Assembly: GCA_903840435.1 (NCBI GenBank) | Contig: CAIMFV010000047.1 | Coordinates: forward strand, 183,582-247,581 | DNA: 64,000 nt | Direction of reading: 5' to 3' | Source: an uncultured Caulobacterales bacterium | Lineage (GTDB): Bacteria; Pseudomonadota; Alphaproteobacteria; Caulobacterales; Caulobacteraceae | Shown: piece after piece, positions 28,217 through 36,915 of the stretch | Layout: the number at the start of each line of letters is the position of its first letter | Position numbering within the stretch: position 1 is the first letter of the stretch | Notes under the pieces: generated by a model | What the model saw: only the letters and a program-made list of their open reading frames with translations | What the model was told of the DNA's origin: nothing | The model's database searches: none | Program-made: the position numbers and the translations under genes

Positions 28217-28696
28217 CTAGGCGGAAGCGACGGTGACCCGTTTTGCAACCGCCTTCAGGCCACTTAAGACCGGTTCTGCCTGAGCCGCGGTGACGCTTTC
28301 CCCAAGCGCGCGCAGCACCCGCAAGCCGTTCAAGTGCACCTCGACCGCTGGCCAGTTCCAGCTCCCGGTGACCATGAGTTTGTCGAGCAGATCACAAAGG
28401 CTATAGGCCGCTTCCCCGACGGCGTTCAGCGCGAAGACGCCCGCGATCCCAAACACATCGTTGGACAGACTGTAGAGTGCTTCGATTTGGTCGCGGCTTG
28501 GTGTCCCGGCTTTCATTGAAGCTGACGCTGCGGTCATATCGGCCAGGGCAGCGTCAATCGCGTCAAGGCAGTCGTCCTTGATCAGATCAATCTTGACCTC
28601 GGCCGCCGCGACGGCTTCGGCGACGGTCTTACCTCCCGGGGTCTTGACCACGGCGGCGAGGCGATTGGGCACGCGGAGCTTTTTTACAGCACTCAT
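28217..28696 (-). CDS. helical protein, possible degenerate Hpt domain
   Basis: 159-residue, largely alpha-helical protein. The stretch IEALYSLSNDVFGIAGVFALNAVGEAAYSLCDLLDKL has the hydrophobic and glycine spacing of an Hpt domain (H-x-L-K-G...G...L...L), but the phosphorylatable His and following Lys are absent. Its ATG overlaps the stop of the upstream receiver gene (ATGA), so the two proteins are made together and probably interact. This assignment is by pattern only; otherwise the protein is hypothetical. Confidence 0.7.
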   Translation of the reverse strand: MSAVKKLRVPNRLAAVVKTPGGKTVAEAVAAAEVKIDLIKDDCLDAIDAALADMTAASASMKAGTPSRDQIEALYSLSNDVFGIAGVFALNAVGEAAYSLCDLLDKLMVTGSWNWPAVEVHLNGLRVLRALGESVTAAQAEPVLSGLKAVAKRVTVASA

Positions 28697-29304
28697 TTGG
28701 CGACTCGCTTGGGTTGCAGCAGGGCGTCGATATCGTCCTGGCTCATATTGGGTTCTGTCGCATCTCCGACCTCGAGAGACAGGTCGTCGGCGCGTCGGCC
28801 TTCGGTATTGGGGGGCGGGCCGATGGAATGGAACCTGCGATCAGGTCCAAGATAACTCTCGCATTCGATAAAGGCGCGCCCCTCCTTCGCCACCCAGACG
28901 ATCCGGTCCATGACGATCTTGGGGGTCAAGGGTTTGGCCAGGATGAAGTTCGCGCCGCAGTCGCGGGCCTTGTGAACCTTCGACGTTTGGGTGTGCCCGC
29001 AGATGATAATGACGGAGGTGAAGTTGTTCGGCTCGATTTTCGACCGCCGCAGCCACTGGACGAAATCGTATCCATCCATCTCGGCGAGGTCCGATTCACA
29101 AATGATCAGGTCGAATTCGGTCTTCTTTACCTGGGTCATGGCGTCTTCAGACGAGATGCAGCGCACAGGCGCCCGCACGCCGAAGCCGTTCAGAATTTGG
29201 CAAAGAATTTCCATGCTGTGCTGATTTGGCTCAACAATCAGCACCTTAGCATGCTCAAGATTGTAGCGCGCCTTTGCAGCGGCCGCCTTTTTGAGCGCGC
29301 TCAC
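28693..29304 (-). CDS. atypical CheY-like receiver protein with FliM-like C-terminal tail
   Basis: 203 residues. Residues about 18-142 are a receiver domain with the conserved Lys (K124 in ILAKPL). The phosphoacceptor position is Glu70 (CESDLAEMDG), not Asp, and the acidic pair reads Glu-Pro at 25-26. Normal phosphorylation is therefore unlikely; Glu may mimic it. After a GPDRRF motif (about 153-158) and a flexible linker, the protein ends with MSQDDIDALL (187-196). This closely resembles the CheY-binding N-terminal peptide of the flagellar switch protein FliM. GTG start. It is coupled to the Hpt-like gene and is probably involved in motility or signalling. Confidence 0.88.
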   Translation of the reverse strand: MSALKKAAAAKARYNLEHAKVLIVEPNQHSMEILCQILNGFGVRAPVRCISSEDAMTQVKKTEFDLIICESDLAEMDGYDFVQWLRRSKIEPNNFTSVIIICGHTQTSKVHKARDCGANFILAKPLTPKIVMDRIVWVAKEGRAFIECESYLGPDRRFHSIGPPPNTEGRRADDLSLEVGDATEPNMSQDDIDALLQPKRVAK

Positions 29305-29453
29305 AGGCGGATCCCCAAGCGCAAGGGCTGGGCGTCATACCGATTTCGCGCGACAGGAGCCACGGTGTTGTGCGTCCATCTCAGATTTCGACAACCTGAA
29401 CTTACGCCAACAAGCCTTTCAGTTTCCCTACTTCCAAAGCCGTCAACTGCATT

Positions 29454-30725
29454 TTAGCGCTCTAGCGCCCGCCAGCCGATGTCGGTTCTAAAAAAGGCGC
29501 CGTCAAACCCAAGATGCCCGATCGCGCCATAGGCCAAGGCGCGCGCGCCTTCGAGGGTCTTTGCCCGGGCGCAGACATTCAACACCCGTCCGCCGGCGAC
29601 CACCGGTCGTCCCTCGCCATCAGAGGCGACTCCCGCCTGGAATATCGCCATGTCGGGTCCAAAATCCTGATCGAGGCCAGATATCAGCCCGCCGGTCGTG
29701 GGCGTGCCGGGATAGCCCTTGGCTGCGACCACAACGCAGATCGCCACGTCGTCTCGCCAGACGAGCGGGGGAAGGCGCGCGAGGTCGCCCCGCGCCGCGG
29801 CATCGAGATAGGGCAGGAGGTCGCTTTCTAAGCGAAGCATCAGGACCTGGCACTCAGGGTCGCCAAAGCGGGCATTATATTCAACGAGTTTTGGGCCGTC
29901 CTCGGTGACCATCACGCCAGCATAGAGGATGCCGCGATAGGGCGCACCTTCGGCCGCCATGCCGCGCACAGTCGCGGTGACCATCTTCTGAGCGACCTCG
30001 TCAAGCAAGGACGGGCTCATCAGGGGGGCGGGAGAATAGGCGCCCATCCCGCCCGTATTGGGTCCGACGTCGCCGTCACCGACCCGTTTGTGATCTTGGG
30101 CTGCGCCAAATGGAAGGGCGGTCTCGCCGTCGCACAGCGCAAAAACCGACGCCTCCTCGCCACGCATAAAGGCCTCGATCACCAGACGGGAGCCCGCCGC
30201 GCCAAACTGACCGCCCAACATGTCGTCGATGGCCTGTTCCGCCGCCTCGCGGGTTTCGGCGATGACGACGCCCTTGCCCGCCGCGATTCCATCCGCCTTG
30301 ACCACATAGGGCGGATCAAAGTCCGCCAAGGCCGCCTTGGCCTCCGTCGCCGTCTGGTAGGCACCATAGGCAGCGGTTGGAATTCCGTGACGCGCGGCGA
30401 ACGCCTTGGTGAACCCCTTTGAGGTCTCAAGCCTAGCTGCCGATTGGGTTGGCCCAAAGCAGGCAATGCCCCGCTCTGCGAGGCGGTCAGCGAGGCCCAC
30501 TTCCAATGCCGTCTCTGGACCGACGACGACCAGGTCTGCCGCTATCTCAACGGCAAGCCCCACCAAGCCCTCCACATCATCCGCCCGGATCGGCCGCACC
30601 TCAGCAAGGCGGGCAATGCCAGGATTTCCAGGCGCGGCGACCAGTCGCGACAGACGCGGAGACTGGGCGATCTTCCAGGCGAGTGCGTGCTCGCGTCCGC
30701 CGGATCCCACCAACAGCACCTTCAT
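29454..30725 (-). CDS. purD: phosphoribosylamine-glycine ligase
   Basis: GAR synthetase: ATP-dependent joining of phosphoribosylamine and glycine in purine synthesis. The 423-residue protein begins KVLLVGSGGREHALAWK and has the ATP-grasp domain with DGIAAGKGV, NTGGMGAYSP and the metal-binding VEYNARFGDPECQ. Length is standard. It is divergent from xseA and a single-gene unit here. Confidence 0.98.
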   Translation of the reverse strand: MKVLLVGSGGREHALAWKIAQSPRLSRLVAAPGNPGIARLAEVRPIRADDVEGLVGLAVEIAADLVVVGPETALEVGLADRLAERGIACFGPTQSAARLETSKGFTKAFAARHGIPTAAYGAYQTATEAKAALADFDPPYVVKADGIAAGKGVVIAETREAAEQAIDDMLGGQFGAAGSRLVIEAFMRGEEASVFALCDGETALPFGAAQDHKRVGDGDVGPNTGGMGAYSPAPLMSPSLLDEVAQKMVTATVRGMAAEGAPYRGILYAGVMVTEDGPKLVEYNARFGDPECQVLMLRLESDLLPYLDAAARGDLARLPPLVWRDDVAICVVVAAKGYPGTPTTGGLISGLDQDFGPDMAIFQAGVASDGEGRPVVAGGRVLNVCARAKTLEGARALAYGAIGHLGFDGAFFRTDIGWRALER

Positions 30726-30839
30726 GGAACATTCTCCCGTACCGCGCAGGCGTCAGCGCGCGAAGGGGCCTCCTAGATCGCAATGGTCTTCTTTAGCAAG
30801 TCCTTGCTCTGCGAACAGCGCAGGTTAATCTGCGAGGCG

Positions 30840-32360
30840 ATGACCCTTGCTGATCACGATTTAGAGGCGCTGGCGGGCGGCGGCGACAATGCGCCAGCCT
30901 TTTCGGTGTCCGAACTCGCCTTCGCCTTAAAGCGCACCTTGGAGGACGCCTATGGCCATGTCCGGCTGCGCGGTGAGATTTCTAAGGTCACCCGCCATGC
31001 GTCTGGCCACATCTATCTGACGCTGAAGGACGATAAGGCGGCCATTGACGGTGTCATCTGGAAAGGCTCGGTGCGTGGCTTGGCCGCACAGCCAGAGCAA
31101 GGGCTAGAGGTGATCGTCACCGGTCGGATCACCACCTATCCGGCCCGTTCTGGCTACCAAATCATTATTGAGCGCTTAGAGCCGGCGGGCGTCGGAGCGT
31201 TGCTGGCCCAATTGGAGCGCTTAAAGACCAAGCTCGCCGCTGAGGGCCTGTTCGACGCCGCGCGCAAGCCGCTGCTGCCCGCCAGCCCAACCGTTATCGG
31301 CGTGATTACCAGTCCGACCGGAGCGGTCATTCGCGACATCCTACATCGCATCTCGGAGCGGTGGCCGGTACGGGTTGTCGTTTGGCCTGTAGTGGTGCAG
31401 GGCGACCAAGCCGCCGCCCAGGTGCGTGCAGCAATTTTGGGATTTAATCGGCTGGCGGGCGATGGCCCGGTTCCCCGCCCCGATGTGATTATTGTGGCGC
31501 GCGGCGGCGGGTCGGTTGAAGACCTTTGGCCGTTCAATGACGAAGCGCTCACCCGCGCCGCTGCCGCCAGCCAAATCCCGCTGATTTCCGCAGTTGGGCA
31601 TGAGACGGACACCACCTTGATCGACTTCGCCGCCGCGCGGCGTGCGCCGACGCCCACCGCGGCGGCTGAGATGGCGACGCCCGTGCTTGCGGAACTGCGC
31701 TCGACCCTCGCGGTGACCTCAGCCCGCCTGGATCGGGCCTTGTCGGGCCTGGTTGAAAGCCGTCGCAGTCGGCTTGCGACGGCGGTTGCCGCCTTGCCAC
31801 GTCTTGGCGACCTGGTCGAATTCGCAGCCCAGCGTTTTGATCATGCGGCGACGCGGCTGGGTTCTGCCCTTGCCACCCATACGGCAGCCCAGACCCAGAA
31901 GCTGACGGCCAGCGCGGCGCGCCTTACCCCGGCGCTGTTGCACCGTCCGCTGGCGGCTCAAGCCGAGCGCCTAGACGGTCTTGCCACGCGACTTGGGGCT
32001 GCAGGGCGCCGCCGGCCAGAGGAGATCGCCCTTCGCGCTGATCTGTCCGGACTGTTTCGCCGCGGCGGCGAGAGCTTGATGCGGCGGGTGCAAACCGAAG
32101 GGGCGGCGCTTGAGCGGCTTGATCAGTTGCGCCGGTCTCTCGATCCAGATCGTCCCTTAGGTCTGGGCTTTGCCAGGGTCCATCGCGCCTCTGGCGACTT
32201 GGTGCGCCGGGCGGCTGATCTGAGCCCAGGCGAGGCGCTAAGTCTGATCTTTGCCGATGGGAAGGTCGCTGCCCATACCGATGACGCCAACGCACCTGCC
32301 CCACCTACCAAACGCACGGCGCCAAAGGGGCAAGGCCCGGATCAGGGTTCGCTCTTTTAA
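30840..32360 (+). CDS. xseA: exodeoxyribonuclease VII large subunit
   Basis: Catalytic subunit of the single-strand-specific exonuclease VII. The 506-residue protein has an N-terminal OB-fold domain ([44 protein letters not shown]) and the conserved catalytic region with [32 protein letters not shown] and SAVGHETD. A long coiled coil and a C-terminal tail follow. The ATG at 30840 fits family length; an in-frame ATG at 30783 would add a poor leader. The small subunit xseB is not in the window. Confidence 0.96.
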   Translation: MTLADHDLEALAGGGDNAPAFSVSELAFALKRTLEDAYGHVRLRGEISKVTRHASGHIYLTLKDDKAAIDGVIWKGSVRGLAAQPEQGLEVIVTGRITTYPARSGYQIIIERLEPAGVGALLAQLERLKTKLAAEGLFDAARKPLLPASPTVIGVITSPTGAVIRDILHRISERWPVRVVVWPVVVQGDQAAAQVRAAILGFNRLAGDGPVPRPDVIIVARGGGSVEDLWPFNDEALTRAAAASQIPLISAVGHETDTTLIDFAAARRAPTPTAAAEMATPVLAELRSTLAVTSARLDRALSGLVESRRSRLATAVAALPRLGDLVEFAAQRFDHAATRLGSALATHTAAQTQKLTASAARLTPALLHRPLAAQAERLDGLATRLGAAGRRRPEEIALRADLSGLFRRGGESLMRRVQTEGAALERLDQLRRSLDPDRPLGLGFARVHRASGDLVRRAADLSPGEALSLIFADGKVAAHTDDANAPAPPTKRTAPKGQGPDQGSLF

Positions 32361-32366
32361 GCTTGC

Positions 32367-32951
32367 TCAGCCTGGAGTTTGACCGCTCTCGACATGGAAG
32401 CGGGTCAATTCTTGGCGGGGTGCATCCCAATGGGGCGCGATCTCAGCGGCCTTTCGGTAGTCAAGATAGGCGCCCGTCAAATCGTCCAACTGCTCGCGGG
32501 CGGTGGCGCGGTTGAAATAGGCCTTCTCGGGCTCAGAGGCGCGCTCTTGCAGCCCAAGATTAAGGGCGGCGACCGCTTCATTCCATCTGTGCAGTCCAAG
32601 CAGGGCCGCGCCGCGATTGACGTCGCCTTCGCCGAGGCCGGGGGCGAGCCGTTGCGCCACTTCAAGGTCGCTCAAGGCTTGGCGGTAGGATTTCGCCCGA
32701 ATCAAAAGGACGCTCCGGTTGATCAAGGTTCCCGCCCGATCCTTGGCGTCCAAAGCATCTTCTGCGAGCGCGCGGGTGCACAGATGGATCCCGTCCTCGG
32801 AGGGCGTCCCAGACTTCGCCGCCTCGTAGCAGGCGCCTGCGAGGGCGCCTGAAGATATGACAACGCCATCGGCGAGGGCATGACCCGCCATCACCAAGCC
32901 CAAGGCCGCACACAGGCTGATCGGGCCCCAAGCTTCTTTTATCCGTGCCAT
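32367..32951 (-). CDS. secreted TPR protein
   Basis: About 194 residues with a signal peptide (ARIKEAWGPISLCAALGLVMAGHALA) and about three tetratricopeptide repeats (NRSVLLIRAKSYRQALSDLEVAQRLAPG; NRGAALLGLHRWNEAVAALNLGL; NRATAREQLDDLTGAYLDYRKAAEIAP). It is probably a periplasmic scaffold. GGGAG lies eight bases before the chosen ATG at 32951; an ATG at 32966 is also possible. It is divergent from the membrane-protein/regulator pair at 33079. Confidence 0.8.
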   Translation of the reverse strand: MARIKEAWGPISLCAALGLVMAGHALADGVVISSGALAGACYEAAKSGTPSEDGIHLCTRALAEDALDAKDRAGTLINRSVLLIRAKSYRQALSDLEVAQRLAPGLGEGDVNRGAALLGLHRWNEAVAALNLGLQERASEPEKAYFNRATAREQLDDLTGAYLDYRKAAEIAPHWDAPRQELTRFHVESGQTPG

Positions 32952-33078
32952 GGGTCGTGCTCCCATTTTTGCTTCACCGGAGTTTCCGCCCGGAACAGCG
33001 CATAGTCGATAAAAAAGAACTTTACAAAATAAAGTACACGAATTATCAGAACGCATTCGCGGAAACCAGAGGCCGAAA

Positions 33079-33702
33079 ATGACAGACAATCTTGAAGCGC
33101 TTCGCGAGGACCTTGCCTATGTCAAGGCGCTTGCCAAGGAGGGGCGCCATGCGCCCTTGATCGCGGGTCCAATTCTGTTGCTTGCCGGTGTCACCTGGGG
33201 CACGGCGAGCCTGATCATCTATGGGATGGTTAAGGGGCTCATACCGGCATCCCAAACTCTGGCCAACTGGACCTGGGGCGTCACGGCACTGGTTTTCTTC
33301 GCCGGAATGATCGCGCTGATTCAACGGTCGAAAGGCAAACCCGGCGCTGGCGCTCTGAATAATCGCGCCGTGTCCGCAGGGTGGAGCGGCGCAGGCGCAG
33401 GAATTTTTGCCTTTGCCCTGGCCATTGCCGCCTCGGCTTGGAGGCTGAACGACCCCAACCTGATCTGGCTAATGTCCCCCGCCGTCCTCGCACTCTATGG
33501 CGTGGCTTGGAGCGTCTCTGCCGCCATGACCGAGCAGAAATGGCTTGTCTGGATTGGCGTGGGCTCGCTCATCGGCGCTGTCCTGATGGGGCTGATGGCA
33601 GGGAGGGCGGAAATGTTCCTCGCCTATGCCGCAGCGCTCTATCTGCTGGCGGGCCTGCCCGGCTACCTGTTGATGCGCGGCGAGCCCAGCCTGGAGATCT
33701 AA
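33079..33702 (+). CDS. hypothetical membrane protein, partner of a winged-helix regulator
   Basis: 207 residues: a short charged N-terminus (TDNLEALREDLAYVKALAKEGRHAP) followed by about six membrane segments. The next gene, a small winged-helix regulator, begins two bases after its stop. Such membrane-protein/regulator pairs recur in bacterial genomes and suggest a sensor or self-regulated unit. No known domain function. Confidence 0.78.
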   Translation: MTDNLEALREDLAYVKALAKEGRHAPLIAGPILLLAGVTWGTASLIIYGMVKGLIPASQTLANWTWGVTALVFFAGMIALIQRSKGKPGAGALNNRAVSAGWSGAGAGIFAFALAIAASAWRLNDPNLIWLMSPAVLALYGVAWSVSAAMTEQKWLVWIGVGSLIGAVLMGLMAGRAEMFLAYAAALYLLAGLPGYLLMRGEPSLEI

Positions 33703-33704
33703 CC

Positions 33705-34007
33705 ATGGACGGCTTCGACATTGAAGACATCGACGACGTGATCCATGGGCGGGTGCGATTGGGTGTCATGGCCTTTCTGGCCAGCGCCGGACAAGCGGAG
33801 TTTGGTGAAATTCGCGCCCGCCTCGGAGCCACGGACGGCAACCTGTCCGTTCATTTGCGCAAGCTTGAGGAGGCCAATTATGTGGCCGTCGAGAAAAGCT
33901 TCGCTGGCAGAAAACCGCTGACGCGGGTCAGGCTGACGGACCAAGGAAGAAATGCCTACGAAAATTGGCTAGAAGTTGTTGGCAAACTGATCTCTCCCAA
34001 GGGATAA
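33705..34007 (+). CDS. winged-helix transcriptional regulator
   Basis: 100-residue single-domain regulator. IDDVIHGRVRLGVMAFLASAGQAEFGEIRARLGATDGNLSVHLRKLEEANYVAVEKSFAGRKPLTRVRLTDQGR is a MarR/ArsR-like winged helix of the HTH_34 type. It lies two bases after the membrane-protein gene, so the two are co-expressed. It probably regulates its own operon and possibly the divergent TPR gene. No effector domain is present. Confidence 0.9.
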   Translation: MDGFDIEDIDDVIHGRVRLGVMAFLASAGQAEFGEIRARLGATDGNLSVHLRKLEEANYVAVEKSFAGRKPLTRVRLTDQGRNAYENWLEVVGKLISPKG

Positions 34008-34037
34008 GGGACACCGAAATTGGGGAGACGCGCTGCG

Positions 34038-35561
34038 ATGAAGAGACAAGGGTTCCTAGATTTCAGGACAGGTCTTGGTCTTGTCGCGGCAATCGTCTCC
34101 CTTTTTGCCCAGCGCGTCGCGGCAGAGCCGACCCAGGTGACCACCACCAATGGTCCTGTCATCGGCCAGGTGGCCGATGGGGTGCTTTCCTTTAAGGGCA
34201 TCCCCTACGCGGCGCCGCCGGTCGGACCGCTGAGGTGGCGCCCGACCCAGCCGCCGAAGTCGTGGACCACGCCCCGCGCCGCCAAGGCCTTTTCGCCAGC
34301 CTGTCCGCAAAGCTTCGCCCAATCGGCGCGCTTCACCGAACCGACCAGCGAAGACTGCCTCTATCTCAATGTCTTTGCACCCGCCAAGCCGAGCCCCAAG
34401 CCCTTGCCGGTTATGGTCTGGATCTATGGCGGCAGCTGGACCAATGGTTCGGGGTCGCGTCCGCTTTATGATGGCTCAGCCTTCGCACGCGATGGCGTTA
34501 TATTGGTCTCGTTCAATTATCGCCTGGGAGCGCTTGGCTTTTTCGCCCACCCCCTCTTGACGGCGGAAGCCGGGCCAACCGACCCCCTGTTTGCCTATGG
34601 GCATCTCGATCAGGTCGCGGCGCTAAAATGGGTCCAGGCAAATATCGCCGCCTTTGGCGGAGACCCAGCCAATGTGACGGTTTTCGGCGAATCCGCCGGG
34701 GGTGGCAGCCTGCTCGCCCTGTTGACCTTGCCCCAGGCGAAAGGCCTGTTCGCGCGCGCCATTGCCGAATCGGCCCCCGCTGTCGTCGTGCCGAAAAGCC
34801 TAAACATGGCGGAAAAGTCTGGCGCGTCCTATCTCGCCATGAAGGGCGTCTTGGCCACGGCCACTTTGGAAGATCTGCGCAAGCTGCCCGCTGACCAGTT
34901 GGTCGGCGACTATGATGCAACACCCATTGTCGATGGCCGGTTGCAAAAGGAAACCTATCTGTCGGCCCTTAAGGGCGGGCGGGCGACAATCGTGCCCATG
35001 ATTATCGGAACCAATAGCGACGAGGGGTCGTTGGTCGCCTATTATGCGAAGTTACCGGATCAGATGATGTTCTTGTTCCGCGCTAAGCTCGACGCGATGC
35101 GCGGCCTCTACGGCTTGCCTTCGACCGATGACAAGACCCTGGGTCGGCAATTATTTGCCGATACGGTATTTGGCGCGCCGTCCCGGCTGATCGCGGAGAC
35201 GATTTCGCAAACTGCGCCCGCCTATCTTTATCGCTTCGCCTATTTGCCGGAAGAGGACCGCGCCCAAGGGTCTTCGCCCCAGATCGGCGTGCGCCATGGC
35301 GGCGAGTTGGAATTTGTCTTCGCCAGCCTGGGCCGAGGATGGATCAAGTCGCCCAGTCCAAACGATCATCAGATTTCAGATCAGGTGCACGCCTGTTGGG
35401 TGGCCTTTGCCAAGACCGGCGCCCCGTGCCCGGTCTGGCCAGCCTACCAGCGGTCGAACGACCAAACCTTGGTCATTGATCCGAGCGGGCTGCATGCTGA
35501 GTCTGGCTATCGCAAACCGGTTTATGATGCGGTGCTCGCCACTGTCTTGCCCGGCGGCTAG
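34038..35561 (+). CDS. secreted type B carboxylesterase
   Basis: 507-residue carboxylesterase/lipase family protein with a signal peptide (about residues 1-30). Motifs include the N-terminal VIGQVADGVLSFKGIPYAAPPVGPLRW, the type B signature EDCLYLNVFAP, the oxyanion region IYGGSWTNGSG and the nucleophile elbow GESAGGGS. The catalytic acid lies near NSDEGSLVA and the His in GVRHGGELEFVF. It hydrolyses carboxylic esters. ATG 34038 has GGGGAG upstream; an in-frame TTG 18 bases earlier is weaker. Confidence 0.93.
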   Translation: MKRQGFLDFRTGLGLVAAIVSLFAQRVAAEPTQVTTTNGPVIGQVADGVLSFKGIPYAAPPVGPLRWRPTQPPKSWTTPRAAKAFSPACPQSFAQSARFTEPTSEDCLYLNVFAPAKPSPKPLPVMVWIYGGSWTNGSGSRPLYDGSAFARDGVILVSFNYRLGALGFFAHPLLTAEAGPTDPLFAYGHLDQVAALKWVQANIAAFGGDPANVTVFGESAGGGSLLALLTLPQAKGLFARAIAESAPAVVVPKSLNMAEKSGASYLAMKGVLATATLEDLRKLPADQLVGDYDATPIVDGRLQKETYLSALKGGRATIVPMIIGTNSDEGSLVAYYAKLPDQMMFLFRAKLDAMRGLYGLPSTDDKTLGRQLFADTVFGAPSRLIAETISQTAPAYLYRFAYLPEEDRAQGSSPQIGVRHGGELEFVFASLGRGWIKSPSPNDHQISDQVHACWVAFAKTGAPCPVWPAYQRSNDQTLVIDPSGLHAESGYRKPVYDAVLATVLPGG

Positions 35562-35584
35562 GCCGAGGCGGAGTGACCATCGCC

Positions 35585-36340
35585 ATGGCGGGTAAACTCT
35601 TTGGGTTTCCGATCTCGACCCTAGACCTCCCTCAGCTGATCGCGCACCTCATCGCCCCTGCCGTGGGCGGCGGCGGAATGCAGCTGCTTGTCACCATGAA
35701 CCTTGACCATGTGGTGACGCTCCGCCGCGACAGCCGCTTTCGCCAAGCCTATGCCAGTGCCGCGATTGTCACCCTCGACGGCGCCCCGGTTTCGGCCTTT
35801 GCGAAGGTGAAGGGCCTTGATGCGCCGCGCTGCCCCGGCTCTGATCTGACTGCAGCGCTGGCCCCCCGGCTTGATCCCCTTCGCCATCGTCCCTTTTTTG
35901 TTCTGGGCTCGCTCGAGACCGTGGCCGCCGTCCAACAAAAACTGCTCGACCAAGGCTTTGCGCCGAACCAGCTTGGCTTTCAGTCGCCAGACCCAGGCTT
36001 TGAGCGCGACGCGGCGGCCAGCCAGGCCTTGGCCGCAGCCATAAAAGCCCATGGGCCGACCCACATTTTTTTCGGGCTAGGCGCGCCAAAGTCTGAGATT
36101 TGGCTGGCTGAGCGCCAAGATCAGTTCGGCGATGTCCACGCGCTTGCCATCGGCGCCAGCCTGGAATTTTGGGCGGGGACAGCCAAGCGCGCGCCAAAAC
36201 TGATGCGCCGGATCGGCCTAGAATGGGCTTGGCGGGTTGCGCACGATCCTGTGCGGCTCTTTCGACGCTATTTCATCGCTTCCTGGGCGTTTTTGCCCGC
36301 CATGCTCGAAGACCTGGCCTCAGGCCGCGACAGCCGGTAA
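35585..36340 (+). CDS. WecG/TagA/CpsF family glycosyltransferase
   Basis: 251-residue protein of GT26 type. It contains MNLDHVVTLRRDSRFRQAYASAAIVTLDGAPV, the SDL motif (CPGSDLTAAL), FFVLGSLETV, GLGAPKSEIWLA and the C-terminal GLEWAWRVAHDPVRLFRRYF. These enzymes transfer N-acetylmannosaminuronic acid, ManNAc or similar sugars to lipid-linked acceptors in exopolysaccharide or envelope-glycan synthesis. No other polysaccharide genes are adjacent. An in-frame GTG at 35573 is an alternative start. Confidence 0.93.
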   Translation: MAGKLFGFPISTLDLPQLIAHLIAPAVGGGGMQLLVTMNLDHVVTLRRDSRFRQAYASAAIVTLDGAPVSAFAKVKGLDAPRCPGSDLTAALAPRLDPLRHRPFFVLGSLETVAAVQQKLLDQGFAPNQLGFQSPDPGFERDAAASQALAAAIKAHGPTHIFFGLGAPKSEIWLAERQDQFGDVHALAIGASLEFWAGTAKRAPKLMRRIGLEWAWRVAHDPVRLFRRYFIASWAFLPAMLEDLASGRDSR

Positions 36341-36429
36341 GCGGCGTTGGCTTGCAAGGCGAGCGGATTTGGCGTTTCCCTTCAAGCCATGACCTTGCGC
36401 AGTCAGGGTACGCGTTTTTGGGGGGCGAA

Positions 36430-36906
36430 ATGTCGGATGAGGCTTGGCGGCGTGTGGCGTTGCACGCCATTTTGATCATGATATTCGGGATGGTGATCGG
36501 CGGCGCGCCGCTTACCCTGTTCGTCATCCATCAGGCCTATCTTCCCCAAGCCGCCTTTGCGGTGCCAGGAGACATGCGCGGCTGGAAAATGGCCCATCTG
36601 GAGGGCCTGCTCAACGGCTTGTTTCTATTAGGTCTTGGAGTGGCGAGCCGGGTTCGCCCCCTGGCCCCAGCGCGTGAACGCTGGGTCGTGCGCAGCCTTT
36701 TGGTGTCGGGGTGGGGAAACACTGTCGCCTCTGGCCTCGCGCCAATCCTTGGCGTGCGCGGCATGGCGATGAATAGCGATCCGACCAATGACCTCGTCGC
36801 CCTGATTTTCACTGTCGCATTGGCAGGAACCTTGGTGGCGGTCGGACTGATCATCGCGCACCTTTGGCAGCCGATCTTCCCCAAGCCTCCGACAAAAACG
36901 GCATAG
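36430..36906 (+). CDS. membrane protein resembling styrene-oxide isomerase
   Basis: 158-residue protein with four predicted membrane helices. The arrangement GDMRGWKMAHLEGLLNGLFLL ... VVRSLLVSGWGN ... ND parallels styrene-oxide isomerase (StyC), which has GW-x-x-AH-x-G-x-x-LNG, then a GW-x-N motif, in a similar-sized four-helix protein. StyC converts styrene oxide to phenylacetaldehyde through a heme-bound membrane site. No other styrene genes are nearby, so the substrate may differ. The ATG at 36430 follows a G-rich site. Confidence 0.72.
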   Translation: MSDEAWRRVALHAILIMIFGMVIGGAPLTLFVIHQAYLPQAAFAVPGDMRGWKMAHLEGLLNGLFLLGLGVASRVRPLAPARERWVVRSLLVSGWGNTVASGLAPILGVRGMAMNSDPTNDLVALIFTVALAGTLVAVGLIIAHLWQPIFPKPPTKTA

Positions 36907-36915
36907 GAAACCAAA

